Below are positions 56,571 through 64,000 of a stretch of DNA of 64,000 nt, piece by piece; the stretch's first letter is position 1; each line of letters opens with the position of its first letter. The stretch covers positions 62,001 through 126,000 of the forward strand of contig NZ_JASBRI010000025.1 of NCBI RefSeq assembly GCF_030149515.1, written 5' to 3'. A program made the position numbers and the translations under genes. The stretch comes from Maricaulis sp. (GTDB taxonomy: Bacteria; Pseudomonadota; Alphaproteobacteria; Caulobacterales; Maricaulaceae). The notes beneath the pieces were generated by a model, which ran no database searches, was not told the origin of the DNA, and saw only the letters and a list, made by a program, of their open reading frames with translations.

Positions 56571-56961
56571 GTGTACGCCTGCCCTTGACGTGTTGATCAA
56601 TCGCCGACGGTTCTCGCAGGGGGGGCGAAGCATTTCAAGTCCCCGCCTGCGCCGCGTGCTGCGCAAGGGGAAACCGGGCATGGCCGCACCGCGATTTCGC
56701 ATTTGCAAACAGGGGCCGTTCGGCCGGTAACGCTACCACGAACAAAAATTCTTACACATGGCTAGAATTGAAGAATTATTTGGCGCTTCTGGATCGCGTG
56801 TCGAACGAATGGCTCGCCTGCAACGAAAAATGAAAAATTTCCATCTTCGGCCGATTTGCCGCACCCGATCGGTGGACGGGGCCGCCAAAGGCCGCTAAAT
56901 CCGCGCCAACTTCGGCCGGATACCGACGGGTCCGGCCCTCGTGCACATGGAGATGGAAAGC
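56571..56961. other. 391-bp intergenic region upstream of gap
   Basis: The only gene-free stretch over 300 bases. The left half is GC-rich, with a GGCCG-TT-CGGCC hairpin near 56714-56725. The right half (56735-56845) is strikingly AT-rich and probably holds the gap promoter, but I find no clear -35/-10 pair. A 46-codon open frame (56758-56898) runs through the AT-rich half. Confidence 0.4.
56758..56898 (+). CDS. Possible 46-residue small protein upstream of gap
   Basis: An ATG-to-TAA frame coding for a basic peptide that begins 'MARIEELFGASGS' and has a Lys/Arg-rich middle ('RLQRKMKNF'). No Shine-Dalgarno precedes the ATG and no family is recognised. It could be a leader peptide, a real small protein or chance. 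It ends 63 bases before gap. Confidence 0.2.
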   Translation: MARIEELFGASGSRVERMARLQRKMKNFHLRPICRTRSVDGAAKGR

Positions 56962-57975
56962 ATGGCTCTTCGCGTTGCGATCACCGGTTTCGGCCGTATC
57001 GGCCGCCTGGCACTGCGCGCCGTTCTGGAAAACAAGCGCTGGGACGAGATCGAAATCGTCGCGATCAATGACAGCTCGACGCCGGAGACCAATGCCCACC
57101 TTCTGACCTATGACAGCGTGCACGGCCGCTATCCCGGCGAGATCAAGGTCGGCGATGACTGGATCGATGCCGGTTTCGGCAAGATCCAGAAGGTCTCCAG
57201 CCGCGATCCCGGCCAGCTGCCCTGGAAGGATCTGGGTATCGATATCGTCCTGGAATGCACCGGCAAGTTCAATTCCAGGGAAGCGTCGATGGCGCACATC
57301 GAAAGCTCCGGTGCGAAGAAAGTGTTGTGTTCGGCTCCGGCCAAGAATGCCGACAAGACCATCGTCTACGGCGTCAATCACGACGCGCTCTCGGCCGACG
57401 ACCTGGTGGTCTCCAACGCGTCCTGCACCACGAACGGTCTCGCCCCGGTGGCCAAGGTGCTCAATGACGCGGTAGGGATCGAGCGCGGCCACGTGACCAC
57501 GATCCATGCCTATACCGGCGACCAGCCCACACTCGACCGGAACCACAAGGATCTGCACCGGGCCCGTGCGGCGGCGATGTCGATGATCCCGACCTCGACC
57601 GGCGCGGCCAAGGCGGTGGGCCTGGTGCTGCCGGAACTGGCGGGCAAGCTGGACGGTGCCGCGGTCCGCGTGCCGACCCCCAACGTGTCGCTGATCGATC
57701 TGGTCTTCACCCCGTCGCGCGCCACGAGCGAGGCCGAACTGGCCGAGGCGGTCAAGGCGGCGGCCGACGGTCCGATGAAGGGTGTGCTGGGTTATGACAG
57801 CATCCCGCTTGTCTCCGTCGACTACAATCACGACAGCCGCTCCTCGGTCGTGGCCGTCGACAAGATCAAGGTGGTCGACGAGCGTCTGGCCCGGGTGATG
57901 ACCTGGTACGACAATGAATGGGGTTTCGCCTGCCGCATGATCGATACGGCGGTGGCGATGGGGAAATTCATCTAG
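56962..57975 (+). CDS. gap: Glyceraldehyde-3-phosphate dehydrogenase, type I
   Basis: A 337-residue glycolytic enzyme: 'ITGFGRIGRLALRAV' binds NAD, 'SNASCTTNGLAPVAKV' contains the catalytic Cys, and 'HAYTGDQPTLD' and 'WYDNEWGFACRM' are standard. The 'AINDSS' segment keeps the Asp linked to NAD rather than NADP preference. ATG 56962 gives the usual 'MALRVAITGFG' start; ATGs at 56947 and 56941 are less likely. First gene of a gap-pgk pair with fba close behind. Confidence 0.94.
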   Translation: MALRVAITGFGRIGRLALRAVLENKRWDEIEIVAINDSSTPETNAHLLTYDSVHGRYPGEIKVGDDWIDAGFGKIQKVSSRDPGQLPWKDLGIDIVLECTGKFNSREASMAHIESSGAKKVLCSAPAKNADKTIVYGVNHDALSADDLVVSNASCTTNGLAPVAKVLNDAVGIERGHVTTIHAYTGDQPTLDRNHKDLHRARAAAMSMIPTSTGAAKAVGLVLPELAGKLDGAAVRVPTPNVSLIDLVFTPSRATSEAELAEAVKAAADGPMKGVLGYDSIPLVSVDYNHDSRSSVVAVDKIKVVDERLARVMTWYDNEWGFACRMIDTAVAMGKFI

Positions 57976-58004
57976 AGCGCGTATAGCGTGACGAGGGCAG
58001 GGAC

Positions 58005-59216
58005 ATGAGAGAGATCCGCCGGATCCAGGATGTGGACGTTGCTGGCAAGCGGGTCCTGGTACGCGTCGATTTCAACGTACCGATGAAAGACGGGAAGGTG
58101 AGCGACGCGACGCGTCTGGTCTCGGCCATACCGACCATCGAACTGCTCACCGGCAAGGGAGCGCGGGTGATCCTGATCGCCCATTTCGGCCGCCCCAAGG
58201 GCCAGCACGTGCCGGAGATGTCGCTGGAGCCGGTGGCCCAGCCGCTCGCCGACCTGCTGGGCGTGCCCGTGGATTTCTGCATGGAAACGGTGGGTGAGGA
58301 GGCTATGGCGGCGGCGGCCGATATGGCCGATGGCGATGTGCTGCTGCTGGAAAATACGCGCTTCCATCCCGGCGAAGAGGCCAACGACCCGGCCTTGGCC
58401 CGCCAGCTCGCCGATCTTGCCGACCTATATGTCAATGATGCCTTCTCTGCGGCGCACCGCGCGCACACGTCTACCGAGGGAGTGGCCCAGCTGCTGCCGT
58501 CCTATGCGGGTCTCGCCATGCAGCGCGAGATCGACCATCTCGTCGCCGCGCTCGAAGCGCCGCAGCGTCCGGTCATTGCCCTGGTCGGCGGGGCAAAGGT
58601 TTCCACCAAGCTCGACCTTCTGAACAATCTGGTGAAGAAGGTCGACATTCTCTTCGTCGGCGGAGGCATGGCCAATACGCTGCTGAACGCCCAGGGCGTC
58701 AAGGTCGGAAAGAGTCTGTGCGAGAAGGACCTGGTTGACACCGCCCGCGCCATCATCGCCACCGCCGAGGAGACGGGCTGCAAGCTGATGCTGCCGAGCG
58801 ACGTGGTGGTGGCGAAGGAGTTCCGGCCCAATCCTGAAACGCGCCTCACCGCCGTGACCGACGTGGCCGAAGACGAGATGATCCTCGATTGCGGCCCCGC
58901 CACGGTCGTCGCCCTGGCTATGGCGATGGAAGACGCCAAGACGCTGATCTGGAACGGTCCCCTGGGCGCGTTCGAGACGCCGCCCTTCGAGACCGCGACC
59001 GTTGCTGCGGCCCAGCAGGCCGCGCGCGCCGTCAAGGAGCGCGGGCTGGTCGCGGTGGCCGGCGGCGGCGATACGGTGGCCGCGCTCAACCAGGCAGGTG
59101 TTTCGAACGACTTCTCCTTCATCTCGACGGCCGGCGGCGCCTTTCTGGAATGGATGGAGGGCAAGGCGTTGCCGGGTGTCGGCGTGCTGAAACAGGCGCG
59201 GGGCGTGGCGGCTTGA
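58005..59216 (+). CDS. pgk: Phosphoglycerate kinase
   Basis: A 403-residue two-lobed kinase of standard length. The N-lobe substrate site is '[16 protein letters not shown]'; later landmarks are '[13 protein letters not shown]', '[14 protein letters not shown]', 'MVFGGG'-type '[12 protein letters not shown]', and the C-terminal 'GGGDTVAAL...[15 protein letters not shown]'. It makes ATP from 1,3-bisphosphoglycerate. Located 29 bases after gap and co-transcribed with it. Confidence 0.95.
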   Translation: MREIRRIQDVDVAGKRVLVRVDFNVPMKDGKVSDATRLVSAIPTIELLTGKGARVILIAHFGRPKGQHVPEMSLEPVAQPLADLLGVPVDFCMETVGEEAMAAAADMADGDVLLLENTRFHPGEEANDPALARQLADLADLYVNDAFSAAHRAHTSTEGVAQLLPSYAGLAMQREIDHLVAALEAPQRPVIALVGGAKVSTKLDLLNNLVKKVDILFVGGGMANTLLNAQGVKVGKSLCEKDLVDTARAIIATAEETGCKLMLPSDVVVAKEFRPNPETRLTAVTDVAEDEMILDCGPATVVALAMAMEDAKTLIWNGPLGAFETPPFETATVAAAQQAARAVKERGLVAVAGGGDTVAALNQAGVSNDFSFISTAGGAFLEWMEGKALPGVGVLKQARGVAA

Positions 59217-59403
59217 GGACAGGGCCGATTGCCTTGCCGTCACAGTGTTGGTAACGATAACATTGAGCGGGCCGGGAGTTGGACTTTCCGGTTGGCTGCA
59301 GCCCTGTGGGCAATAGCGCCGCGCCGTATTAGAACGGGGCGGCAGACACATGGACGCGGACCCTGGGGTCCGGACAAGACGCTTATCAGCTGGGGTAGAC
59401 GTG

Positions 59404-60441
59404 ATGGATCTCGATCAACTCAATGAAACCGCCTGCGCCATGGTGGCGCCCGGCAAGGGCATTCTCGCCGCCGACGAGTCGACCGGCACGATCGGCAAGC
59501 GCTTTGCCTCGATCGGTCTGGACAACACGCCGGACAACCGCCGCGACTGGCGCGAAATGCTGTTCCGCACCGAAACGGCGATGTCGGAGCATGTCTCCGG
59601 CGTTATCCTCTACGACGAAACCATCCGCCAGAGTGCCAGGGACGATACCTCGCTGGTCAAGCTGATCCAGAATGCCGGAGCGATCCCGGGCATCAAGGTC
59701 GATACCGGGGCAAAAAACCTCGCCGGCGCCGAGGGCGAGAAAATCACCGAGGGGCTGGACGGCCTGCGAGACCGCCTTGCCGACTATTACGAGCTGGGCG
59801 CCCGCTTTGCCAAATGGCGCGCCGTGATCAATATCGGCGCCAAGGATGATGAAAGCATTCCGTCCCAATACTGCATCAATACCAACATGCACGCCCTGGC
59901 CCGCTATGCCGCGCTGTGCCAGGAAGCCAGCATCGTCCCGATCGTCGAGCCGGAAGTCATCATGGATGGCGATCACTCGATCGAGCGCTGCTACGAGGTG
60001 ACCGAGTTCGCCCTGAAGACGCTCTATCGCGAACTCTTCGACCAGGGCGTGGTGCTGGAAGGCACCATCCTCAAGCCGAACATGGTGATCTCGGGCACCG
60101 AAGCCGCCGACCGGGCGGGTGTCGAGGAAGTCGCCGACATGACGGTGCAATGCCTGGCCAATTGCGTGCCGGCGGCCGTGCCGGGCATTGCCTTCCTCTC
60201 CGGGGGCCAGAGCGACGAGGAAGCCACGGCGCACCTCAATGCCATGAATGCCAGCTACGACCTGCCCTGGCCGCTGACCTTCTCCTATGGCCGCGCCCTG
60301 CAGGCCGCTCCGCTGCAGGCCTGGGGCGGCAAGGCGGAAAATGTCGTTGCCGGCCAGGCCGCCTTCAACCACCGCGCCCGCATGAACGGGCTCGCCGCCA
60401 TGGGCGAGTGGGATGCGGCGATGGAGAAGGAAACGGCGTAG
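59404..60441 (+). CDS. Class I fructose-bisphosphate aldolase
   Basis: A 345-residue Schiff-base aldolase: 'GKGILAADESTGTIGKRF' near the N-terminus, 'VPIVEPEVIMDG' in the middle and 'EGTILKPNMVISG' carrying the Schiff-base Lys (about residue 224). This is the eukaryote-like class I type, found in some alphaproteobacteria in place of the zinc class II enzyme. It cleaves fructose-1,6-bisphosphate, or forms it in gluconeogenesis. Located 187 bases after pgk, probably with its own promoter or in the same operon. Confidence 0.93.
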   Translation: MDLDQLNETACAMVAPGKGILAADESTGTIGKRFASIGLDNTPDNRRDWREMLFRTETAMSEHVSGVILYDETIRQSARDDTSLVKLIQNAGAIPGIKVDTGAKNLAGAEGEKITEGLDGLRDRLADYYELGARFAKWRAVINIGAKDDESIPSQYCINTNMHALARYAALCQEASIVPIVEPEVIMDGDHSIERCYEVTEFALKTLYRELFDQGVVLEGTILKPNMVISGTEAADRAGVEEVADMTVQCLANCVPAAVPGIAFLSGGQSDEEATAHLNAMNASYDLPWPLTFSYGRALQAAPLQAWGGKAENVVAGQAAFNHRARMNGLAAMGEWDAAMEKETA

Positions 60442-60464
60442 CGGTTTCCAGTACTCGGCAAGGC

Positions 60465-60494
60465 AAAAAAAGCGGGGCCCGGCGGGGCCCCGCT
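60465..60494 (-). terminator. Bidirectional terminator between fba and a secreted-protein gene
   Basis: Perfect 10-bp stem AGCGGGGCCC (60471-60480) / GGGCCCCGCT (60485-60494), loop GGCG, with seven A on the left (60465-60471). On the minus strand this is a hairpin followed by T7, a strong terminator for the 60517-60945 gene; it also lies just past the aldolase gene. Confidence 0.85.
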
Positions 60495-60516
60495 TCTGCT
60501 GACCGTCAGGTCCTGG

Positions 60517-60945
60517 CTAGAATTCGGTGAAGTAGAGACGGGCATTGGCTGTGCCGCCGCCATAGGTGCCGACCCAGATGTCGTACTGGCCGGAGCCGTT
60601 GAGGACGAGTTCCGGATCAAACCCGTTGGCATCGTCGGAGCAGTACCAGTTGCCGTCTGGAGCGTTGACGACAAGGGTCGTGTCTGAACCGGATGTGGCG
60701 CCGATCGTGATCTGACCTCCGGACCAGTGCAGTCGGTAGTCCGGCGCATTGGCGATCATGCCTGCGCAGCCGACATTGCTTGCGTCGACGGAGCCGCCAG
60801 CGACAATGTCAACATTGTACGGGTCCGGTGCGAAGCCGGCACTCAGCGATGCCGAGCCGAAATTCGGGCTCTGGCTCCAGTCCTGCGCGATCGACACACC
60901 GGTAGCGGCGATCGACGTGATCGCGGCGATCAATACGGTTTTCAT
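60517..60945 (-). CDS. Small secreted protein, single PPC-like repeat
   Basis: A 142-residue protein: a signal peptide (MKTVLIAAITSIAATGVSIA) followed by one copy of the unit found twice in the 489-1397 product. Landmarks: 'GFAPDPYNV', the first Cys in 'GCAGMIANAPDYRLHW', 'DTTLVVNAPDGNWYCSDD' with the second Cys, and 'YDIWVGTY' near the end. It is closest to the neighbour at 61155-61622, suggesting a local duplication. Exported; function unknown. ATG 60945 starts the signal peptide, and a strong terminator follows the gene. Confidence 0.75.
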   Translation of the reverse strand: MKTVLIAAITSIAATGVSIAQDWSQSPNFGSASLSAGFAPDPYNVDIVAGGSVDASNVGCAGMIANAPDYRLHWSGGQITIGATSGSDTTLVVNAPDGNWYCSDDANGFDPELVLNGSGQYDIWVGTYGGGTANARLYFTEF

Positions 60946-61024
60946 CTGAAAAAATCCCCCGGGATGAACGTCGCCCAGTTGACGACAACTCACGATAGGT
61001 GAATTGGGCCGCGAATAGAAGCGA

Positions 61025-61066
61025 ACTGGGACCGGCCTGCAATTCACTGGGACCGGCCTGCAATTC
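61025..61066. repeat. Perfect tandem duplication of a 21-bp unit
   Basis: Two identical 21-bp copies lie head to tail (61025-61045, 61046-61066), each beginning ACTGGGACCGG and ending CAATTC. They sit in the 209-bp gap between two paralogous secreted-protein genes, upstream of the 60517-60945 gene, where they could be regulatory or a replication-slippage trace. Confidence 0.75.
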
Positions 61067-61111
61067 AGTGTCCCGGCGCGCCTTCATGCCGCGCTCTTGT
61101 ACAGACAAGAA

Positions 61112-61133
61112 AGCGGGCCGCGACGGGCCCGCT
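61112..61133 (-). terminator. Terminator of the 61155-61622 secreted-protein gene
   Basis: Perfect 8-bp stem AGCGGGCC (61112-61119) / GGCCCGCT (61126-61133). On the minus strand it is followed by TTTCTTGT. It lies just past the gene end. Confidence 0.7.
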
Positions 61134-61154
61134 CTCCGTTACGGAATAAAGCGT

Positions 61155-61622
61155 CTAGTGGCCGAGTTCCGAGATCGTCAGGGTCGACTGGGCCAGACCG
61201 CTGCCCGAACCGTAGGTGCCGACCCAGATATCGTACTGGCCGGATTGAGGGGTGCCCCAGGATACCTGCGGGTTCAGGCCGTTGGTGTCGTCATTGCAAT
61301 ACCAGGAGCCGTCCGGCGCGTTGACGACGATGGTCGTGTCGGCATTGGAGCGGGCACCGATATAGAGCGGCAGGCTGCCGGCATTGTAGTGCAGGCGATA
61401 GTCCGGCGCGTTGGCGATCATGCCGCGGCAGGCCCCGCCCAGCGCCGAGCTGGCGTCGATATCTCCGCCAGCCGTGATGGAGACGGAGTACGGGTCGGGT
61501 GCAAAGCCGGCGGACAGGGTGGTCTGGCCGAAGGTCGGGTTCTGCGACCAGTCCTGGGCCGCGGAGACGCCCGCGAAGGCGGCAGCCGCAACCGTGGCGG
61601 CGAGAATGGTTTTGATGGTCAT
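61155..61622 (-). CDS. Small secreted protein, single PPC-like repeat
   Basis: A 155-residue paralogue of the 60517-60945 product. Signal peptide (MTIKTILAATVAAAAFAGVS), then 'GFAPDPYSV', Cys in 'GACRGMIANAPDYRLHY', 'GSLPLYIGARSNADTTIVVNAP', second Cys in 'SWYCNDD', 'GLNP' and 'YDIWVGTY'. It retains the 'GSLPL' and 'GLNP' segments also seen in the two-repeat protein at 489-1397, so it is probably nearer the ancestral form. ATG 61622 follows GAGGGGAC. Exported; function unknown. Confidence 0.78.
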   Translation of the reverse strand: MTIKTILAATVAAAAFAGVSAAQDWSQNPTFGQTTLSAGFAPDPYSVSITAGGDIDASSALGGACRGMIANAPDYRLHYNAGSLPLYIGARSNADTTIVVNAPDGSWYCNDDTNGLNPQVSWGTPQSGQYDIWVGTYGSGSGLAQSTLTISELGH

Positions 61623-61774
61623 GGAGGTCCCCTCATCGATAATGGCGCGCGAAAGCTTGCATGGCGCACGATGGATGTCACTTTCCATCTTTGGAAATGA
61701 AGCGGGGATGAACGACGGGCCTGCGCCGGCAAAAACCGTTGTCAGACCGGCGGACAGCTGCCACAAGGCGCGCC

Positions 61775-62392
61775 ATGACGACCCGGCTCTACCTGATCAC
61801 CCCCTCCAGCATCGACGAGACCTTCCAGGACCGCCTGGCCGAGGCGCTTGGCGGCGGCGACGTAGCCGCATTGCAGATCCGTCTCAAGGATTGCGGCCGG
61901 GCGGAGACGCGCCGTCTGGCCCGGCCGCTGATCGAGACCGCCCAGCGCGCCGGCGTGGCGGCGATCATGAACGACGATCCGGAACTGGCTGCGGAGCTCG
62001 GTTGTGACGGTGTCCATATCGGTCAGACCGACGGGACCGTGAAAGCGGCGCGGGCGCTGATGGGCAGGGATCGAACGGTCGGTGTGACCTGCCATGACAG
62101 CCGCCATCTCGCCATGGTGGCAGGCGAGGCAGGGGCGGACTATGTCGCCTTCGGCGCGTTCTTTCCCACGCTGACCAAGGTGCCGCCCAGCCGAGCCGAG
62201 CCGGACATCCTGACCTGGTGGAGTGAATTGTTCGAACTGCCCTGCGTGGCGATCGGCGGCATCACGGTTGACAACGCGAAGCCGCTGATCGAGGCCGGTG
62301 CCGATTTCCTGGCCGTGTCCGGTGGGGTCTGGAACCATCCGGAAGGTCCCGCCGCCGCGGTGCAGGCCTTCGACCGGCTGTGCCGGGAATAG
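61775..62392 (+). CDS. thiE: Thiamine phosphate synthase
   Basis: A 205-residue TIM-barrel protein: 'LYLITPSS' at the start, '[11 protein letters not shown]' for the substrate loop, '[25 protein letters not shown]', then '[30 protein letters not shown]' and 'VAIGGIT'. It couples the thiazole and pyrimidine phosphates to make thiamine phosphate. No TPP riboswitch is seen upstream and no other thi genes are nearby. ATG 61775 is preferred to 61739. Confidence 0.88.
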   Translation: MTTRLYLITPSSIDETFQDRLAEALGGGDVAALQIRLKDCGRAETRRLARPLIETAQRAGVAAIMNDDPELAAELGCDGVHIGQTDGTVKAARALMGRDRTVGVTCHDSRHLAMVAGEAGADYVAFGAFFPTLTKVPPSRAEPDILTWWSELFELPCVAIGGITVDNAKPLIEAGADFLAVSGGVWNHPEGPAAAVQAFDRLCRE

Positions 62393-62460
62393 CAGGCCCC
62401 CGCCCCGGATAAACGTCTTGTCACTTGACGCTGACCGGTTGCCGGCGCTGAAAGACTGCC

Positions 62461-63585
62461 ATGCTGCGCATTGCCCTTATTGCCGCCCTTGTCGTTTCGG
62501 CCCCCGCATTGTCCCAGGACGATGCCGTCGCCTTCCCCGAGGAACTCATCCTGCTGCCCGAAGAGGTGCAGAACGCAGCCCGCTCCGGGCTCGAGGCGGA
62601 GGATGTCAGCATTCCGGCCGGTCTGTCGCCGGGTGAGGAGGCCTGGTATCGCGCCCAGGTGGCCTATATGGGAGGCGACTGGGTTCCCGCCCGGCGCTAT
62701 GCCGGGACGGCCGCTGTGGCCGGCCTGTCCGACGCAGCGGCCCTGGCCGGGATCATGGCGCGGGATGGCCGTGGCGGCCCGCGCGACATGGCTGCCGCGT
62801 CTGATTGGTTTCACCGGGCGGCCCGGCAGGACCATCCCGTTGCTCTCTATCAGCTTGGCCTGTTGGCCCGTCTGGGCGATGAGAGCCTGGAGCTGGGTTC
62901 TCCGCGCATCTGGTTCGAGCGGGCAGCCCGGGCCGGGCATATCAACGGCATGATCGCCTTTGCTCTCGAGCTGAAACAGTCCGGCATTCCCCAGGAAGCT
63001 GTGTCGGCGCGCCGCTGGGCCGAGCGCGCCGCACAGCAGGGATCGGCCGAAGGCATGTACCAGCTCGCCCAGATGCTCGACGACGGGGCCGGCGGGGAGC
63101 GCGATGCGGCCGGCGCCCGTGTCTGGTACGGACGCGCCGCAGAAGCCGGCCTGGCTGAAGCGGCCTTCCAGGCCGGCATGATGTGGGCGGATGGCGAGGG
63201 CGGCGAACAGGAGGATGGCGAGGCCCGGCGCTGGCTGCGCATTGCGGCCGAGAGCGATTACGCCCCGGCCCAGGGCCAGTACGGGCTGATGCTGTACCAG
63301 GGCCGTGGCGGCGAGCGGAACCTTGCCGAGGCCGCCCACTGGTTTTCCCGCGGTGCGCGCGGCGGCGATGCCGAGAGCCAGTATCTCTACGCCTTCGTGC
63401 TGGCCCAGGGCGAAGGCGTGAACCAGGACCTGGAAGCGGCCTATCGCTGGGCCGTGGCGGCGGCGACGGACCCTCTCGGCGCACCCGTTCACAATCGCGA
63501 CCGCGACCGGTTGCAAGCGGCCCTCGAGCGGGTTCTGCCATTGGACGTGCAGGCCCGCATGCGCGAACAGGCTGAGGCCGGCTGA
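62461..63585 (+). CDS. Exported Sel1-like repeat protein
   Basis: A 374-residue protein with a signal peptide (about residues 1-19, 'VVSAPALSQ') and at least six Sel1/TPR-like repeats (about residues 80-330), e.g. '[23 protein letters not shown]'-style units ending in 'DGEGG' or 'QGRGG' turns. Sel1 solenoids act as protein-interaction scaffolds in the envelope. A Caulobacter-like TTGACGC motif lies at 62425 but is poorly matched downstream. The partner is unknown; thiE is 68 bases upstream and efp starts 115 bases downstream. Confidence 0.82.
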   Translation: MLRIALIAALVVSAPALSQDDAVAFPEELILLPEEVQNAARSGLEAEDVSIPAGLSPGEEAWYRAQVAYMGGDWVPARRYAGTAAVAGLSDAAALAGIMARDGRGGPRDMAAASDWFHRAARQDHPVALYQLGLLARLGDESLELGSPRIWFERAARAGHINGMIAFALELKQSGIPQEAVSARRWAERAAQQGSAEGMYQLAQMLDDGAGGERDAAGARVWYGRAAEAGLAEAAFQAGMMWADGEGGEQEDGEARRWLRIAAESDYAPAQGQYGLMLYQGRGGERNLAEAAHWFSRGARGGDAESQYLYAFVLAQGEGVNQDLEAAYRWAVAAATDPLGAPVHNRDRDRLQAALERVLPLDVQARMREQAEAG

Positions 63586-63700
63586 GCCGATTGCCGCACG
63601 CCGCTTGCCGTACTCCGTCCCCGCTGATAGGAGAGCGCCACTTCGCGGCCGAACGGGTCGCCAACGGATAATCGGGCCTCAGCGGCCGACAGGTGGACGC

Positions 63701-64000
63701 ATGAAAATCAACGGCAATGAAATCAAACCCGGCAATGTGCTGATGCATCAGGACACGCTCTGGGTCGCGGTCAAGACCGAGCACGTCAAGCCGGGAAAGG
63801 GCGGCGCGTTTGCCCAGGTCGAGCTGAAGAATCTTCTGGACGGCCGCAAGCTGAACGAACGCTTCCGCGCCGCCGACAAGGTCGAGCGGGTGCGCCTGGA
63901 ACAGAAGGATCACACCTTCCTGTTCGACAGCGGCGAGATGCTGACCTTCATGGATGCCGAGACCTATGAGCAGATCGAACTTGCCAAGGATTTCGTCGGC
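63701..64000 (+). CDS. efp: Elongation factor P, 5' part
   Basis: The first 100 codons of EF-P; the gene runs off the window end. '[14 protein letters not shown]' starts the KOW-like domain and '[19 protein letters not shown]' carries the loop Lys that is modified in many bacteria. The OB domain begins about residue 66 ('[12 protein letters not shown]'). EF-P relieves ribosome stalling at proline runs. No stop is reached before the edge. Confidence 0.95.
   Translation, partial: MKINGNEIKPGNVLMHQDTLWVAVKTEHVKPGKGGAFAQVELKNLLDGRKLNERFRAADKVERVRLEQKDHTFLFDSGEMLTFMDAETYEQIELAKDFVG

Noticed and set aside
59353-59372. Short palindrome GGACCCTGGGGTCC before the aldolase gene
   Set aside because: Small perfect palindromes are expected by chance in this composition, and no operator logic supports it.
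62425-62454. Caulobacter-like promoter TTGACGC followed by GCTGAAAG before the Sel1 gene
   Set aside because: The -10 half matches poorly, the spacing is slightly long, and it lies too close to the start codon; kept only as a remark in the gene entry.

Overview
The window is 64 kb of high-GC, densely coded DNA with short intergenic gaps and many 4-base ATGA overlaps. The gene content suggests an aerobic marine alphaproteobacterium, most likely near Maricaulales/Hyphomonadaceae. This rests on the TonB-receptor lifestyle, DUF2849 in the cysteine operon, TadG-type proteins and the mosaic of families; no rRNA or other phylogenetic marker was used. I see no tRNA, rRNA, CRISPR array, transposase or prophage. 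It reads as ordinary chromosome with several unusual gene arrangements.

Layout. 1-2.7 kb: the 3' end of an ATPase-domain regulator, a secreted two-repeat protein and an M19 dipeptidase. 2.7-12.4 kb: a divergent uptake and CoA-catabolism island. TetR, a PaaG-like crotonase, an acyl-CoA ligase, two MaoC-fold proteins and a flavin oxidoreductase lie on the minus strand; an alpha/beta hydrolase, a TonB-dependent receptor and a second hydrolase lie on the plus strand. 12.4-16.4 kb: small regulators (BlaI type, ArsR with an SRPBCC partner, MarR) and the tyrosine-catabolic hppD with a VOC partner. 16.5-23.8 kb: an outputless sensor, typA, an SDR, an M16 peptidase and a small membrane protein. 23.9-32.9 kb: a MacAB-type efflux operon whose adaptor carries an inserted LTxxQ-like segment, a 7-PAS histidine kinase and an orphan fused peptide-ABC ATPase. 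33-42.1 kb: an M16 lipoprotein with an FKBP, two TadG/vWA paralogues around a methyltransferase, and argE. 42.1-46.8 kb: a three-gene 2-oxoacid:ferredoxin oxidoreductase operon with its own GltD-like flavoprotein. 47-55.3 kb: LysR divergent from an assimilatory sulfate operon (cysG, DUF2849, cysI, a DUF934-APS reductase fusion, cysK, fpr), followed convergently by UDP-sulfoquinovose synthase. 57-60.4 kb: gap-pgk-fba glycolytic genes. 60.5-64 kb: two more small secreted proteins of the family seen at 0.5 kb, thiE, a Sel1-repeat protein and the start of efp.

How the genes work together. The clearest module is sulfur: APS is reduced to sulfite, then to sulfide, then to cysteine, with siroheme synthesis and a ferredoxin reductase in the same run. 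The neighbouring UDP-sulfoquinovose synthase consumes sulfite to make a sulfolipid headgroup. The 2.7-12.4 kb island looks like import, ester or lactone hydrolysis, CoA activation and beta-oxidation-like steps for an unidentified hydrophobic or acyl compound. One of its MaoC subunits lacks the hydratase motif, which suggests a heteromeric hydratase.

The best candidates for something undescribed are the secreted 'DPY...DIWVG' family (four domain copies in three genes), the unequal MaoC pair in its catabolic island, the LTxxQ insertion in the efflux adaptor, and the paired TadG/vWA genes.
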